Shown here in pieces: positions 22,222 to 35,164 of a stretch of DNA of 64,000 bases. Position numbers and translations under genes: made by a program. Below the pieces are notes generated by a model. It was not told where the DNA came from. It was given only the letters and a program-made list of their open reading frames with translations, and made no database searches. The stretch is taken from positions 1,488,001-1,552,000 of the forward strand of contig JAWZYV010011619.1 of the NCBI GenBank assembly GCA_038373885.1. The letters are read 5' to 3'. The stretch's first letter is position 1. Every line of letters begins with the position of its first letter. Origin of the DNA: Cheiracanthium punctorium. Lineage: Eukaryota > Arthropoda > Arachnida > Araneae > Cheiracanthiidae.

Positions 22222-24440
22222 AGGATTAATCCATAACTGATTTCCTTTTACTAATTCAGCTGCACTCAAGGGTACATAAAATGAAACAGTATGAACGATT
22301 TCGAATTTTACAAAGAGTACACCTTTCTTTACCTTTAAAAAAGTTTATCCTTCCACATAAGGAAAAAGTGGGAAAGCTTGATTCATGCATTCCCCCAAAG
22401 AATATTTAAAAAAATACATGGGCATATAAAAAATGCCAATTAGTCTGAATTTAAGCAATACACATATTTATAAATAATTTGTAACATACATTTTGCATAC
22501 ATTTAAAGTATTCTTCTATACATCGTGTTTCCACTGAAATTATAAAAAAAAATGTACAAAAAAGGCACGCATTGTTGCAAAAATTATGAAGCAAAATTCT
22601 TCAGTAATTAGTCGTTTAATTTTGGCGTTAAATAAATTTTAAGAAAATGTAGTATTTGGATGGTTGACTACACATTTACAACCTTAAACATTGACTTGAA
22701 ACTCTCTTTGTTCGTCAATCTTAAAATTATTGTTTTTAATTCACTTAGCATGAGTGCTTACGAAAATAAAAACAAAATATCTACTTGAAGTTATTTCATC
22801 TATGTACTATTATAAGGAAAGAAAAATAAAAACTCATGCATCAATAGAAAATTAGATACAATTTTAAATTATTATAAACAAAGTGTATATCTAACACACA
22901 TTATTTTTTAAAACATTAAGTAAAGAAAAAACATACATTACACAGATATGTCAAATTACCTTTTAAAATCTAAGCTAAAATACATAAATAACTCACAAAA
23001 TTAAGCTAGTGCTATAAACAGAAAAGGGTTAGCTTAATTCATTCTCTCTCCCCCCTTTCTTTAATTTTTTTGGTGTGTGAGAGGTGGTTTTGAGATTAAT
23101 TGTACGAAAGAAAATTACAAAAATATAAAATTAACATTTATTTCATGTCTGGATGAAAGAAATTTCTTAAGTGCCCATTTCGCTTCTGCATACGAACTAT
23201 CAATAAAAATTAAAAGACTTCTTTAATTAAGAACAAAAAGATAACTTCTTACATTTAAGTTTAAAAATATGAAAAAAAAATGAAGAGATAACAATATTTT
23301 TAGACGCCTGCTTTGACCTTACGAAAGCTTTTATTATATAAAAAAAAGAACATTTTAAATGCGTTCTTATAGTTTTAAAGGGGAAACTTAAAAATAAAGC
23401 TCCAATTAGAATGATATTTATTAAGTACTCCATGAATAAGTTTAATTTAGTATTTATGAGTGTGTTTTATCACTCATTTAGTTGCTGATGAAAAAATATG
23501 AAGTTAGATTTAAGTGGAAACATTTATTAAGTGGTTTGGAATTTTAAAAGTGGGAGACTTTGTTTGTAAAATTAATGAGCATAATAAGTGTTTGCAAATG
23601 ATGATAAAGGGAAAAACAAATAACAGTCAAGGTGTATAAATAATACCCAAGGGATTTTTGCGTAAATGAAATTAGTTTTACCATAGTAAAATTAGCAACT
23701 CTCTTAAAATTTCTAGTTTTTCATTCATTAATTATATTTTTCATAATATTGATTTAAAACACTTGAGAGCGATCAATATTTGCAAAATAAGCTGTTTTTG
23801 TAGATTGTCTCCATTTATGACAATTCTCATTAGCTAGAAATATTCGTGTAACTGACAGCTATTTTATTTATTTGTTTATTTTATTGACATTAAAAAAAAT
23901 CTCACTACCGGTGAATCCTTTTTCTGCATTCAGATCTCTTGCATCTCTATTTTATGATTCAATGTTAAAGTACATAAAGAGCAAATTATGTAAGGCTTTA
24001 CAATGCACAGTGAGATGCGATGTACTTGTGTAAGGTATCCAAAAAATGGCTCAATCACTAAAAATTGGCGATATAAAAGATTCGTCTGTTGCATAATTCA
24101 TAGAAAACCCGGCAAATTTTATACTCATTTTAGGTCCAAAGGTGTGAAATAAAGTACACTGGATAACAAGAAATAAAACGAAAATGCTGCAATGACTGTT
24201 TCATAGTTCCCATTTTCTGCAACAAAGTACCACAGCCTGTCTGTTAATATCCAAAGCTCAGTAGTGGCTCCACTATATCCATCGGAGGCTGTGGAATGGG
24301 TAGCTATTTTGTTCAGCCTATAGACGACGGATTTAAAATCTGTCTGGAAAGCCTAAAATGTTCGATTTTTTATGTATATACCAGTGACAATGACTGCTTT
24401 TAAATACAGAACACATGAGATATCTACACAGAAAGAAAAA
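22222..24440. other. AT-rich stretch without recognisable features
   Basis: No gene, TIR pair or tandem array seen. A GC-richer patch at 24225-24365 has weak tRNA-like elements but does not fold convincingly. Confidence 0.55.
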
Positions 24441-24447
24441 ATTATTA

Positions 24448-24810
24448 CAGCACAACTTGCGGGTAAACGTAACGCCAACACGTTGTGATGTTGGCCGAAC
24501 GCTTATCCACACGTTGTGCTGTAGACTGTGCCTATTTGCAATACAATGTTCTTCACGATTGGCTTATCAACGTCATTACGCCATTTTGTGAGTGGATTTA
24601 CTACACAAAGTGCTGTATTATTTTACAGCACAACGTGTGGGTAAACATAACGCCAACGCGGTGTGATGTCGACTGTGCTAGTTGCCATACAATCATTGCC
24701 TTAGGCTCTTCCTGATTGGCTTATCAATGTAATTACAGATTTTTTGAGTGGATTTACAGCACACAGTGCTGAACTATTTTACAGCAATATGTGTAGTAAA
24801 ATTACAGGCA
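24448..24810 (+). repeat. Tandem/foldback repeat, about 2.2 units of 156-178 bp
   Basis: The motif ACAGCACAACKTGYGGGTAA starts units at 24448 and 24626, with a decayed third start at 24782. Blocks 'gattggcttatcaa' and 'tttgtgagtggattta' recur in order. Inside unit 1 the motif also appears inverted (24508-24525, CCACACGTTGTGCTGTAG), so 24448-24525 can fold back on itself. Noticeably GC-richer than its surroundings. Confidence 0.75.
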
Positions 24811-27800
24811 TTTCTTACAGTGGGCACGGACTGGTTTACCTGTTCGTCGGGTTTGATGTCATGCTAGTTTTTTCTTTGGGCATTCTTAAAAATCCAATTA
24901 GAATGATCGTCTAAAAACATAAAATAAAAAACCAGGTTTGTTTCCAAAATTCACAGACCATTGAATTACTGAAATAATATACCCCTCCTGTAAATAAGCA
25001 TTTTATGACTCAAAGATTTTCAAATGTTTCTGAAAATTTTGCTCTGAGATCGAAATTTGCTATTGCTCGAGAAGACGATTACTTTTAAAATTCCATCTCA
25101 GCATTTTTATCTTAATTTTTGTATTTTCTTGATCTGCACCATCTATCGGTAACTTTTAGAACTAAATTTGACAACTGAGGATATAAAATATCCAGGTGTA
25201 CATCAGCAATGCAGCAAACGATCTATTTACTTATTTATTATTGCACACTCTTTCGTTTATTCTAGTTAGTTACACAAATCAAATGCTTTGCATATAAGGA
25301 TTGTTTTCCCGAACATTATATGGTACTAACGGTATATACCGTTGGTGTCTTTTGGTATTGCACCGTTAGCTACACCAAATTGACCTTAATCATCATTATG
25401 GTGATCAAAATACTTAGCACTAGCTAGATAAAAAAAATTATTAATAATAATAATTATTGTTATTATTATTAAAAAAAACGGCGAAAATAGGCAATGGTGT
25501 AAAATGTAAGTATCCATTACCTATTTAGAATGCAGGATTTTCAGAAAAAATATACTATTTAAAATCTTAATAAGAAATATGAATCACTATAGACATTGTT
25601 AAGCGCATAAATATCTACAGCACACATAAATCTGTTTATTTCGTAATATATCAAAATTTTCATGGTAATATCAAAAGTCATACCTCTGAATAGAGAATAT
25701 AATGGTGCATCTGCATTTATAGTGGAACAGGCTTGATGGATGGACTTGTAACCGTCACAGAATGCTAAAAATAAAAGAGGCAGCGTGATATTACTATTAT
25801 ATCTTGCAGTAAGTTTCCAGTACTTGATATTGACAGTAAGGAAATAAACGAAAAAGAAATATATTGCAACAATATAATATATTTAACTGCATTAATTAGA
25901 TGATATAAGATATTTAACATATAATGATTGAAAAAAAATATTTTTTCTATTACACTGAAGTGATTTCCAGAAAGTGTTCTATCGTGTTTGTTACGAATTA
26001 TAACATTCATAAGTTGTAGTTTTGATAATGTTAAGTAAAGGAGTTTCTTTATAATCTAAAAATTAAGAATGAAAGTCATAATTGATAGAAATATAACTGC
26101 TTTTAAATTTTAATAAGTTCCGTGACTTTTATAAGACTTTTTCAATTTGTATTTATTCAGTCATTTCGATTTCTTTGTGTCATCATTCACAGATAATACA
26201 CAATTTATTAATATTACACCAATGCAAATATTTTTCATTCATTTTTAATTACTATTTTTTATTACGTGTTCATCTTTAGCTATTAACACAGAACAGTTTG
26301 GAAGTTCAGTAATGATAATATTATCCATTTGATATTTCCATAATAAAAATACTAATGATTTGGATATTTTTAATAATACTAATTTTTTTCTGAAATTTTC
26401 AAAGAATAGCGTACAAGTTACGAAACACTAAAAGATGTCCTTCGATTAAAAGATGTCCTTCCAGAAATATTGACTGTATTTTATTATTTTCATTTCAAAG
26501 AATAATTTGTGCAGCACAAATATAAACATGATATCATTTCATTTTCATATTAACTATTACTTATTAAATCATATTTTATTAATTCATTAGGTGGAGCGTT
26601 CTTAACTTTTAATTTCGCTATATTCGACACATTTCAAAATCACAAAAAATAAATTTTGCTTCATTTTGACAAGTAATTTAGTCAAAAATGTAATATATAC
26701 GCGTAATGGAAATTCAGTAAGCTGTATTCTAGATTCTAAAATTGAGTCTATTGTCACATTCATTTTCCTATTAGCTTAATTAAAAAATGATATAGTCTCT
26801 AACAAATAACACGCTGAGTTTTTACCATGGAGCTAACAATGGGGTAGAGGAAGTAAGCGAGGCTAAATAAATCAAATGAGCTTATAAAAACTTAAGGTTT
26901 AGTATCCAAAATATTATTTAATGTTAAGTAAAATTCCATATGTACTTGTATCCAAAAGGAAGTCAGAATTTATGAAGAAAGATTTGAACCTATGTAGGTC
27001 AATCAGGGTTAGAAAGTTTTTGTCAATGGTGATTTTTTTCCGTTTTAACCATCGTTTTTTCCTTCATGTCAAGAACCTCTTCCTGATATATATTTTGACA
27101 AGTATCAAAAACCTTAAATTCTGTCTTAAATAGTGTAAAACAATTTTTTTTGTAACAAAATTACGTGACTTTTTTACCTACTTTAGGTACTTGAGTAAAT
27201 GTTTGGGATATTTAAGACAGTACAAAATATATATTTCGTTACAAATCCCCAAGCATGATTTTGGTTCAATAAGCTGCTTTGAAGACAAAATACTAATAAT
27301 GAGGTACTATTTTAAATATACAAATAAAAGGAATAAAAGTATATTAAAAACTAAATGCCATAAATAACTGTTTTAATTCTGAATAATTAAATTTATCAAA
27401 ATAATAAAATGAATAGTATTAGAAAATTTTAAGTGTACTGATGATAACTATTCATTACTTTGATTGCAAATTATAATTACTTTACGTACCATAGAATTGC
27501 TATATTGTAATAGTGGTTTATAGTGAATAGCAACAGATTATATTTATACAGAAAAAAAGTATTTAGGTTCGTCAAAATGTTTAGGCAACTTAAAATTCAG
27601 TCATTGAATATTGATTTAGCTCTAGCAAAGATCCTTCTTTTTTTTTTTTTAAAGTCATATATCATGGATTAAAAAAAAACTCATAAGCACTTGTATTCAT
27701 AAATTTCAATCAAGTTAAACATTTAAGGAAGAAAATCTACATACACGTTAAAGAATTAAACAAAGTTTTTTGTGCATGCGTTAAAATATATAAGAGATAT

Positions 27801-28789
27801 TTTTTGACTGAATTTTTAAATATCAATGTCTCCGAAAATTTCTTTAATTTCAGTAATTTTTTACTTTCCTCTTCATTTTAGGAATTTAAATGTTAAGCAA
27901 TTCAAAATCAAAAATACAAATTTATTTTATTGATTAATTTAGCACCCACTGACATATTTATGTAAATAGGTAGAAAATTAACACCTATGGAGCAATTTAT
28001 TTGGATGGAATTGTGCGAAAACGACAATTTTCGAAACGCTCAAATGCGCCCCTAGCTATCCCATTTGTGCCGAGCGTTCCAATTTCTGAACGCTTAAATT
28101 TTAGCACTTTTCCTGCCAGTATCACAGTTTTGTAAACCTCAATTTATTTTCTTAACCTCAATTTACGCTTATTAAATCTTGATTCTACATTAACAGTCAA
28201 ACAAACAGTTTCGGCACAAATGAAATAGACGCATAACAAGTAGAAAGCGAAGAGTTTAGAAGTATTAAAATTATGAGAAAAGTATATTTTAACCCTATTT
28301 TAAAGAGTTTCTTAGCGATGAATACAGTTCGAAAATAATCGAATTTTTAGTCGATTTTAACAGACTTTATAGTTTACACGCTCTATTTCGCTTTTTTTTA
28401 TGCATTAAAGAAGTTTAGATTATCTGCATTTATGTAAAGCACGGAACTACCGAAACTAAAAGCGACTTTTTTCCACATTTTAAACATTTCGTACTCAGCT
28501 TTTAAAGGAACATAAAAGGGAGAAAGTTGTAAGTTAATGCAAAAATTAATAAAAAATAAAAGGTGATTCACAAGTCAAAATTGCCTTACAAAGGAGCTGA
28601 GTCACGCAAATTGTTCATTACTCTGTGTGGAACAGTATCTACGGAAAAAAATCATTGACTAAAAGTGTGAACAAGCGTGTTTGCTCAGGGGTGGTGTTCT
28701 TATTCCATAACAACGAAATACAACCAGTTACTGAGAAGTTTCATAACTCTGACAATGAATATATATGTATACATAAATTTATATATATA
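24811..28789. other. AT-rich stretch without genes
   Basis: Contains a perfect 16-bp palindrome AACGGTATATACCGTT (25328-25343) and an (AAT)n/(ATT)n run near 25438-25475. A GC-richer patch at 28015-28110 resembles dispersed-repeat sequence. No coding or TIR-bounded element is recognised. Confidence 0.55.
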
Positions 28790-29019
28790 TATTGGATGTC
28801 CAGTGCTAACGGTGCCCAATGGCTATTTCTTAAACTATTTGTTAGGGACACATAGTTCCGGTTGCAAAAATGCTTTCAAGTTGCACAAACTTTTATATCA
28901 GAAACAATCGAAGTCAATAATCAATTTCTATAAAAACAGCAAAATTTAAACTTTTATACGGTCCTCGTGTCCGAGCAGTTATAGTTAGAAAAAAAATTGC
29001 TTATACAATTTTACGCATA

Positions 29020-29072
29020 ATAAATAAATAAATAAATAAATAAATTTCACGCATAATAAAGAAAAATCGTTC

Positions 29073-29103
<31 letters not shown>
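29020..29103. repeat. (TAAA)n and poly-A tracts
   Basis: About five TAAA units at 29023-29044 and a run of about 26 A at 29078-29103, inside the mariner-like remnant. Confidence 0.9.
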
Positions 29104-29460
29104 CGAGTTTCAGCTGCTTAAAGTTAGAACACTTTCCGAGATGCGAATAGGGGTTATATAAAAAATGAATTTGAGAAAAATGAATGTACATGGTTTTGAG
29201 ACTATTTCTTAGCAATTTCATTAACTATTTTACAATTGTATAATGCAATAAAGAAGATTAACGTTTAACAATGTGTATCTAATAAATTAACATAAAAATA
29301 TAATATACTGAAAATAGAATTTTTTAAAGAGCTTTTTAAATGAACTGGCTTTAAATAACTTAAAATAGAAAAAAAAACAAGAGAATTAAACACTTAGAAA
29401 ATAAAACATATTAAAGTAGGAATATATGCATTTTATAAACTTAAAATTATAAATCCTGTT

Positions 29461-29556
29461 AGCGCAATATTTGCTCAAAGTAGCTTTCTCCGGCTGCAAT
29501 GCAAATATGCACCCGCGTGGAAAACTATTCCTGTACTTTCTGTTGCATATTCGGTG
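29461..29556 (-). pseudogene. Mariner-like transposase, C-terminal fragment
   Basis: The minus strand reads TPNMQQKVQE, a stop, then FSTRVHICIAAGESYFEQIL. This matches the usual mariner-family C-terminus: MLQ.V...F..R...CI.A.G.HFE.IL. The rest of the protein is not recognisable. Orientation agrees with a minus-strand element between the TIRs at 28792 and 30056. Confidence 0.7.
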
Positions 29557-30056
29557 TTACACATCTGCATGCAGCACATATATACGATTTAGTAAGTCTG
29601 ATTATGGATAGATTTTTACAGCCACACTCTAAGGCTTTGCTCCAAGATTAGTATTCTAAAATTCGTTTTGCTTCTTTCTCTTTGTCAGAAAATGAAATTA
29701 TAAGCTATAATTTACATGGCCCCTTAACGGTTTACAGTAACGGGACATTTTTAAACGTGTAACAGTGACTTAAGTCAAAATGTTTACTGCTTCATAACTC
29801 GTGGAATTTTTTGTCGTGAATTGTACATGAAATTGTATAAAGAAAACTCTTATTAATATAACTGATAGGACTGGGAGACCGTAAAAATATCTAAGTTTCG
29901 TAATTTTTACAGAGATTGATTTATTGACTTCGATTGTTTCTGCTATAATAGATTATAGAATGTAGAGCAGTTTTGAAATTCGAACTATGTGTCTCCGACT
30001 AACAGTTTAACGGTTCAGGAAATAGCTATTGGTCACAGTTAACACTGGACACCCTG

Positions 30057-31277
30057 TATATATATATATATATATATATAGGATGAAAATAGTTTCCATA
30101 AATATATCCGCAGCGTAATATTATTTCTACCGGTATGAACAACAAAAGCATGTTTTAAATTCAAATTTTCTATGCACTTCAAGGAAATATGGTGTTATAA
30201 TATTCATGAGGATGTAAGGAAAAAGCCTATTTCTCCATAATATATTTAAAAAAGAAAACTTAAAATGTACGTGAAATAAACTATTGGATATCGAAAATAA
30301 TTTTGCTTATTTTTCGCTATCTTTCATAGACATACCGTAGACATATTAATTGAGTAGATATTTTTTCCCGAAAAATCTTATCTGAAGCAGTGTGAGAAAT
30401 ACAAAAAAAAACAACGGAAAAAAGAAACTATACGTGTTTTTGTACACGTTTTGCTTGAAAATTAAAACATCATTAATTTGATTACATTCCACCAAAATAC
30501 TGTGGTGATAACATTTGGATAATTCTGCAGCTGAGTAAACACATTATTAGAACTGTTATTTATAAACAAATCAATGGCGCACACGCAAAAAGGAGCAAGA
30601 AACTGTAATTCTATTCTAAATTATAATTATATTTAGTTTAGTTCATGCTTGTTTAGATTTCAACAAAAGTAAAACTTACTTTCTCTATACTGAAGAACAT
30701 TAGGATGCTTCTCATATATTACAACACAACGAAAACATTTATCTTTTCTGAAATAAAAAAGAAAATATACATTTTAAAAGATAATTAAATGTACATAGTA
30801 CGTATTGAGCAAAAGAGGCTTATTCTTAGTGTAGGCTTAAGGAGTATTTTATGTAATTACAATAAATATTTATCGTTTGATTTATAAGCATACTTCTATC
30901 TACATTTTAAGTATTAAAAATAAAGCAGAAACATAATATTTAAATGAAAACAACAAATTAAAACCCGATTTATGAAATTTCCTTTCTCTTAAAAAAAATA
31001 AGTACTGAAATTTAAATAAGATATTATTATAAGATTTACTAAAATAGGTCGGAATTAAATGTTAATTAAAAATACACACAACTTTTTTTTAAAATAAAAA
31101 CCTTTTTCTCACACAGTACATAAATATATATTTATACAATTCTAGAAACAAAACATTTAATTTTTTATCCCGTTTTGCGACAAACATTTAATTTCCCTTT
31201 TTAAAAACTTCTATTTTTCATTATATAATTTAATAACTTTAATCGTCCATTTACAGCACGTAATTAAAGGAATAATA
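30057..31277. other. AT-rich stretch without genes
   Basis: Begins with about twelve TA units (30057-30080) flanking the mariner-like element. The remainder shows no gene or bounded element. Confidence 0.6.
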
Positions 31278-31447
31278 CAGGGTGGGTCATAATTCCCTTC
31301 CGGGTTTGGAAGGCTTATAAAAATATATATATTAGTAGTACAGCAAAAAAATGGACTTTACTGGAGAAAGAAAAGTTACAAGTTTTATTTTACAAAATTA
31401 CAATATGTGAACCTTTCGTGACAGCAAAGGATTGATGCAATATTTTC

Positions 31448-31469
31448 GGGGGCGGGGGTGGAGGGAGGG
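31448..31469 (+). other. G-quadruplex-type motif
   Basis: Four guanine runs (5, 5, 3 and 3 G) separated by loops of 1-4 nt, in an otherwise AT-rich region inside the mariner-like element. It fits the G3+N1-7 pattern. Whether it folds is untested. Confidence 0.6.
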
Positions 31470-31570
31470 CAGTTAGTTTGTTCTCCAAGAAAGACAAAAA
31501 AATTGCAGTGTTTCTTTCTTCAGTAAAGTCTTCTTCAAGAAAGAAGCATTGCAAGTTTTGTTTCACAAAT

Positions 31571-31815
31571 AATGGGCTTCCACGTCGTTGGATTGGACGA
31601 GGTTCTGCCGACGACAATCGACTTCTTCCGTGGCCACCTCGCTCTACAGACCCAATTCCAGGTGATTTTTTTATGGGGTTGCATAAAAGATCGTGTACTC
31701 GTGTGAAAGACCGAAATTTACGCCAAAGGATCACAACCACATCTGTTGCCATGTGAAAACGAGTGTGTGAGTCTAAGAAGAATTTGACTTAGACTTGATA
31801 TCTGCCGCATCACGG
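31571..31815 (+). pseudogene. Mariner-like transposase, C-terminal remnant
   Basis: The frame shows LPRRWIGRGS, then LPWPPRSTDPIPGDFFMGLH, then RVKDRNLRQRITTTSVAM. This matches the mariner-family segment RWIGRGG...WPPRSPDLTPLDFFLWG. The family's catalytic Asp in PDLTPLDFF survives as the Asp of GDFF, and the earlier PDL has become TDP. A stop after SVAM and a frameshift precede EEFDL and DICRIT, which correspond to the conserved EFDYRLDICRIT tail. The first two thirds of the enzyme are missing. Confidence 0.82.
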
Positions 31816-31940
31816 AACAAGGACGGATTACAGGGGGCGGAGGGCCTACCACCCCCCGTATAATCACATATTGGACATAAGGTAGACACCACGATTGGAC
31901 TTTCGTGAAATAAAACTTGTAACATTTCATTCTCCAATAA

Positions 31941-31980
31941 AGTCAACTATATATATATATATATATATATATAGTTGACT
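31941..31980. repeat. Perfect 40-bp palindrome around (AT)n
   Basis: AGTCAACTAT, then AT repeats, then ATAGTTGACT. A second and third AGTTGACT/AGTCAA-type copy follow to 32020. It can form a cruciform and seems to have expanded inside the right TIR of the mariner-like element. Confidence 0.9.
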
Positions 31981-32080
31981 TGACTATATACTTGATAAAT
32001 ATATATTTAATATAGTTGACTATGTAAAATATATATTTATTTATAAGTCTTCAACCCGGAGGGCGTTGTGACACACTCTG

Positions 32081-32999
32081 TATAATATACATCCGCAATC
32101 AGTACCTATAGAGGGTTATCTCTATTCTACTGGATATATTCCAGAATCTGAAATTATTGCCATTCATGGTACCCGAATCATTGCAATCGCTGTACCACTT
32201 CAAATGAACGTATCGCACAGTCCGAGTTGGTAAAATCGAAATCCTGTTTTTCGCTTCGAGCAACTTTCCTACATACAGTACTGTGCATGTGAAATTGAAC
32301 ATAAGCGATAATTTTGAAAATATCATGTATTGGTTACAAACAATAAAAAACAATAAAGACACATTGCTGAGTTTTTAGCAACGCATGACATTTTGCTGGA
32401 AATTGTGTCCAGCAAATCACACCCTGATTTCAAAATTAAAATTCTCAAAAGAATGTAGCAAACGATATGTCCATTATGTATTCTGTAAAAATTTTGTTCA
32501 GAAGTTTCAAAGTAATAGCGTAATAGCTACTGACATACAGTTGCGTAAACAGACTTCCTTTAAATGGAGGGGGCAGGGGCGTAGCCAGAAATTTTTCATG
32601 GGGGGGTTACGACTACTACAACTCATATATATGTATACTTGTGTGTGATAATTTAATGAAGAATATGCATTTTGTATGGCAAAAAATTCCTCATGGGGGG
32701 GGGGTTATGACCCCCTAACCGGCGGGTTATAAACATAATGTTAAAAGGCGTAATCCTTATGTTGAAAATTAAAAAATTATGGGTTTTATGCTAAAAAAAT
32801 CTTTGATAAGGAGTATAAGAACTTATACACTATCTTGAGTATACCACTGCTAACATAATGCGCTGCACGTAAAAATCATTTCGACAATCATCATATATGT
32901 GTATAAATCCATTCTCTGCAAGCAGTTACAGCACAAAATCTTTTCAAAGTGTCAAAACTTACAACATACAGAGGTAACGAAAAGTAATAATGAAATTCG
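32081..32999. other. Intergenic, with a possible MITE end at 32573
   Basis: At 32573-32610 the sequence CAGGGGCGTAGCCAGAAAT, followed by a G-run, looks like the end of a common invertebrate repeat. A related G-rich block recurs at 32690-32725, but no mirrored terminus is visible. The rest is unassigned. Confidence 0.35.
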
Positions 33000-33176
33000 T
33001 CATGGTAGCCGGTAATGTCTTACGGAAATGAATTCACATGCCACACAAATCGAAATTTCAAACTTGTCCAGAATGTTGGGAAGGCTCCCGTAAAGATCTT
33101 CTTTGAATCTGATCCTCAGAAAGTAGTCACAAGGTGTCAGATCGAGAGAATATGAAGGCCAATCCACTGTGGACGA
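33000..33176 (-). pseudogene. Mariner-like transposase fragment
   Basis: The minus-strand frame reads SSTVDWPSYSLDLTPCDYFL, then RIRFKEDLYGSLPNILDKF, and stops at 33000. WPSYSLDLTPCDYFL corresponds to the mariner WPPRSPDLTPCDFFLWG block, keeping the catalytic Asp of CDYF. KEDLYGSLPNIL matches the KDRVY..PP.NI segment. The frame is open for 59 codons. Neither the N-terminal half nor TIRs are seen, so this is a solitary shard, probably of the DD37-type seen in the two elements to its left. Confidence 0.78.
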
Positions 33177-33928
33177 ATCCGATTACTGTGGCATTAGTGG
33201 ATTTTGGAACTACTATTTTGAAACTTCTGTGCAAAATTTTACAGCTTACTTAATAAACACATCGTCTGCTACACCCTGCTCTTGATCTTTGTTTTTGAAA
33301 TTTTGAACTTAGAAATCATGGTGTTACTTGCTGTTGTTAATACAACACTACACTTTTCTACTAGAAAGATGTGCAATTCAAATTATTAGCTTCAAATTAA
33401 GAAATACTTTAAGTCCTTAGAAAATAAAAACAACTTTTGCGGAATTTATTTACGGTAATTAAATAAACAAGAAAAAAGAAGTTTCTCTTAAACTCACTAA
33501 TTACTAAACCTAACTACGATGCAAAACCTTTCATTACACAAATATTCTTAAAAAATTTTTTGTCAGTTTTTTTTCAATGAGAAATTTTAATTAGTCTGGT
33601 GTAACTCAAAACTTTCTTTTAAATATCTCCTTTATAGATAAAATTCCTAATTACACTGAGCTTTCTAGAGATCAGGAAGAAAGTTAAATGATATAAATTT
33701 TAAATACTCACATAATCTGCTTAGTTTTCCTTATAATATCTTGAAATAGGAAAAACTTATTTTTAGTTCACAAAATAAGATATTTTTTGTTTTATATCTT
33801 TATTTCAGTTTCGAGAATGGTAGCATAGATGCACTTTAGTTTTATTCTAACTATGACTACAAAACTTGTTTTAAAACACTGATTTAAATGTAGATTTAAA
33901 AATTTGATATTTTTGATAAAAGTGAAGA
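33177..33928. other. No recognisable gene
   Basis: AT-rich. 33180-33300 may be more decayed transposase on the minus strand, but I cannot align it by eye. Confidence 0.45.
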
Positions 33929-33949
33929 TAGGCAAGAGCGTTCTGATTC

Positions 33950-33986
<37 letters not shown>

Positions 33987-34106
33987 ATATGAATTCATAT
34001 ATATATATGATTCATATATATGTATAATATGAATATTGATATGAATATGATAATTCATGTATATATATGTATATATATGAATCATATATATACATATATA
34101 TATATC

Positions 34107-34174
<68 letters not shown>

Positions 34175-34203
34175 CTATATATGAATCAGAACGCTCTTGC
34201 CTA
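33929..34203. repeat. Microsatellite complex bracketed by perfect 27-bp inverted arms
   Basis: The left arm 33929-33955 (TAGGCAAGAGCGTTCTGATT...) is exactly mirrored by 34177-34203. Between them lie (AT)n, ATATG/ATTC-rich variants, and about 20 GT units at 34131-34170. The unique-sequence arms make this more than a slipped microsatellite. Confidence 0.9.
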
Positions 34204-34911
34204 TATATATATATATGTATAACTAACGAGTAAAACACAAAACATACAACAAATAAGACATATCTCGCATAAAAATATAACAGCTATTAGCAAGAATTAG
34301 AAACCAGATTTTGAAGCCAAATAAAGTGCAAGAATTATTGTGATAATATAATGGAACGGAAATTATAACCACTGTCACCATCGTCAGGGGCCACAAACAG
34401 TGCATTATAATTTACAGCAAACCAAATAGTAGGGTTTCGGTTGTGTGGCATATCAGAAGAGATATTAACTCCACACATCTGGGCCCTACCCTACTATATA
34501 AAGGAAAGAAGAAATCAAAAAGATAACAAAAATTATAAATAGGAATTATAATTTTAGATACCAGACCTTGAGCACATAGAAATTTCATTTGAACAATTGA
34601 TATGTGTTGCCAATGCTAAGAATTGTAAAAAGTGAAAAATGGTGTTGCCACTAAATAAAAGTAAAAACAGCAGCAGCAGCAACACCATAACACTAGGCAG
34701 AAGTAATTTGAACATTATTGTTGAAATGTTGGGAAATTAAAATAAAAATAGAAAGGAGATAGTCTAAATAGATAACTGTATTTTACAAAGTATTCAAAAT
34801 GAATATAGATAAATCATAGATGCTGATTGAAAAGGAGTAACTGAAGGTAGTAACTAGGAAAATTACAAAACTATAAATGCGCACTTGCAGCAAAATATAG
34901 CATGTAAGAAG

Positions 34912-34960
<49 letters not shown>

Positions 34961-35118
34961 AGTTAAATTTTATGTAAAAGCAAACAAAAATATAGTGGTT
35001 CCACACGTTGCATAGCGCTTATTGCATTTTATGCTTTATTTGTATAATAACAATGGCTGGCCTGGGGGGGGCTTTCATCTTATATATTATACTATATATT
35101 AAATCCAATAATAATATA

Positions 35119-35164
<46 letters not shown>

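Larger units (their letters stand above)
28792..30056 (-). mobile_element. Mariner-like transposon remnant with ~270-bp TIRs
   Basis: The left end is TA|TTGGATGTCCAGTGCTAACG. The right end read inward is TA|CAGGGTGTCCAGTGTTAACTG. The arms stay alignable for about 270 bp (blocks 'aatagctatttc', 'gacacatagttc', 'agaaacaatcgaagtcaata' and 'tttttacggtc'). The element is 1265 bp and sits between TA microsatellites. The interior holds a transposase C-terminal remnant and A-rich or TAAA expansions. Confidence 0.87.
31278..32080 (+). mobile_element. Mariner-like transposon, internally deleted
   Basis: The ends are TA|CAGGGTGGGTCATAATTCCC and, inverted, TA|CAGAGTGTGTCACAACGCCC. They share CTCCGGGTT-type blocks and, deeper in, 'tggagaa' and 'gttacaagttttattt'. 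The right arm is stretched by an AT-rich palindromic insertion (31941-32030). TA flanks both ends. The 803 bp hold only the 3' part of a transposase gene. Confidence 0.85.

Noticed and set aside
24285..24375. Possible tRNA-like segment (anticodon-like TTTAAAATC and GTTCGATTT)
   Set aside because: No consistent acceptor or D stem could be drawn and the A box is poor; not supportable as a tRNA or SINE.
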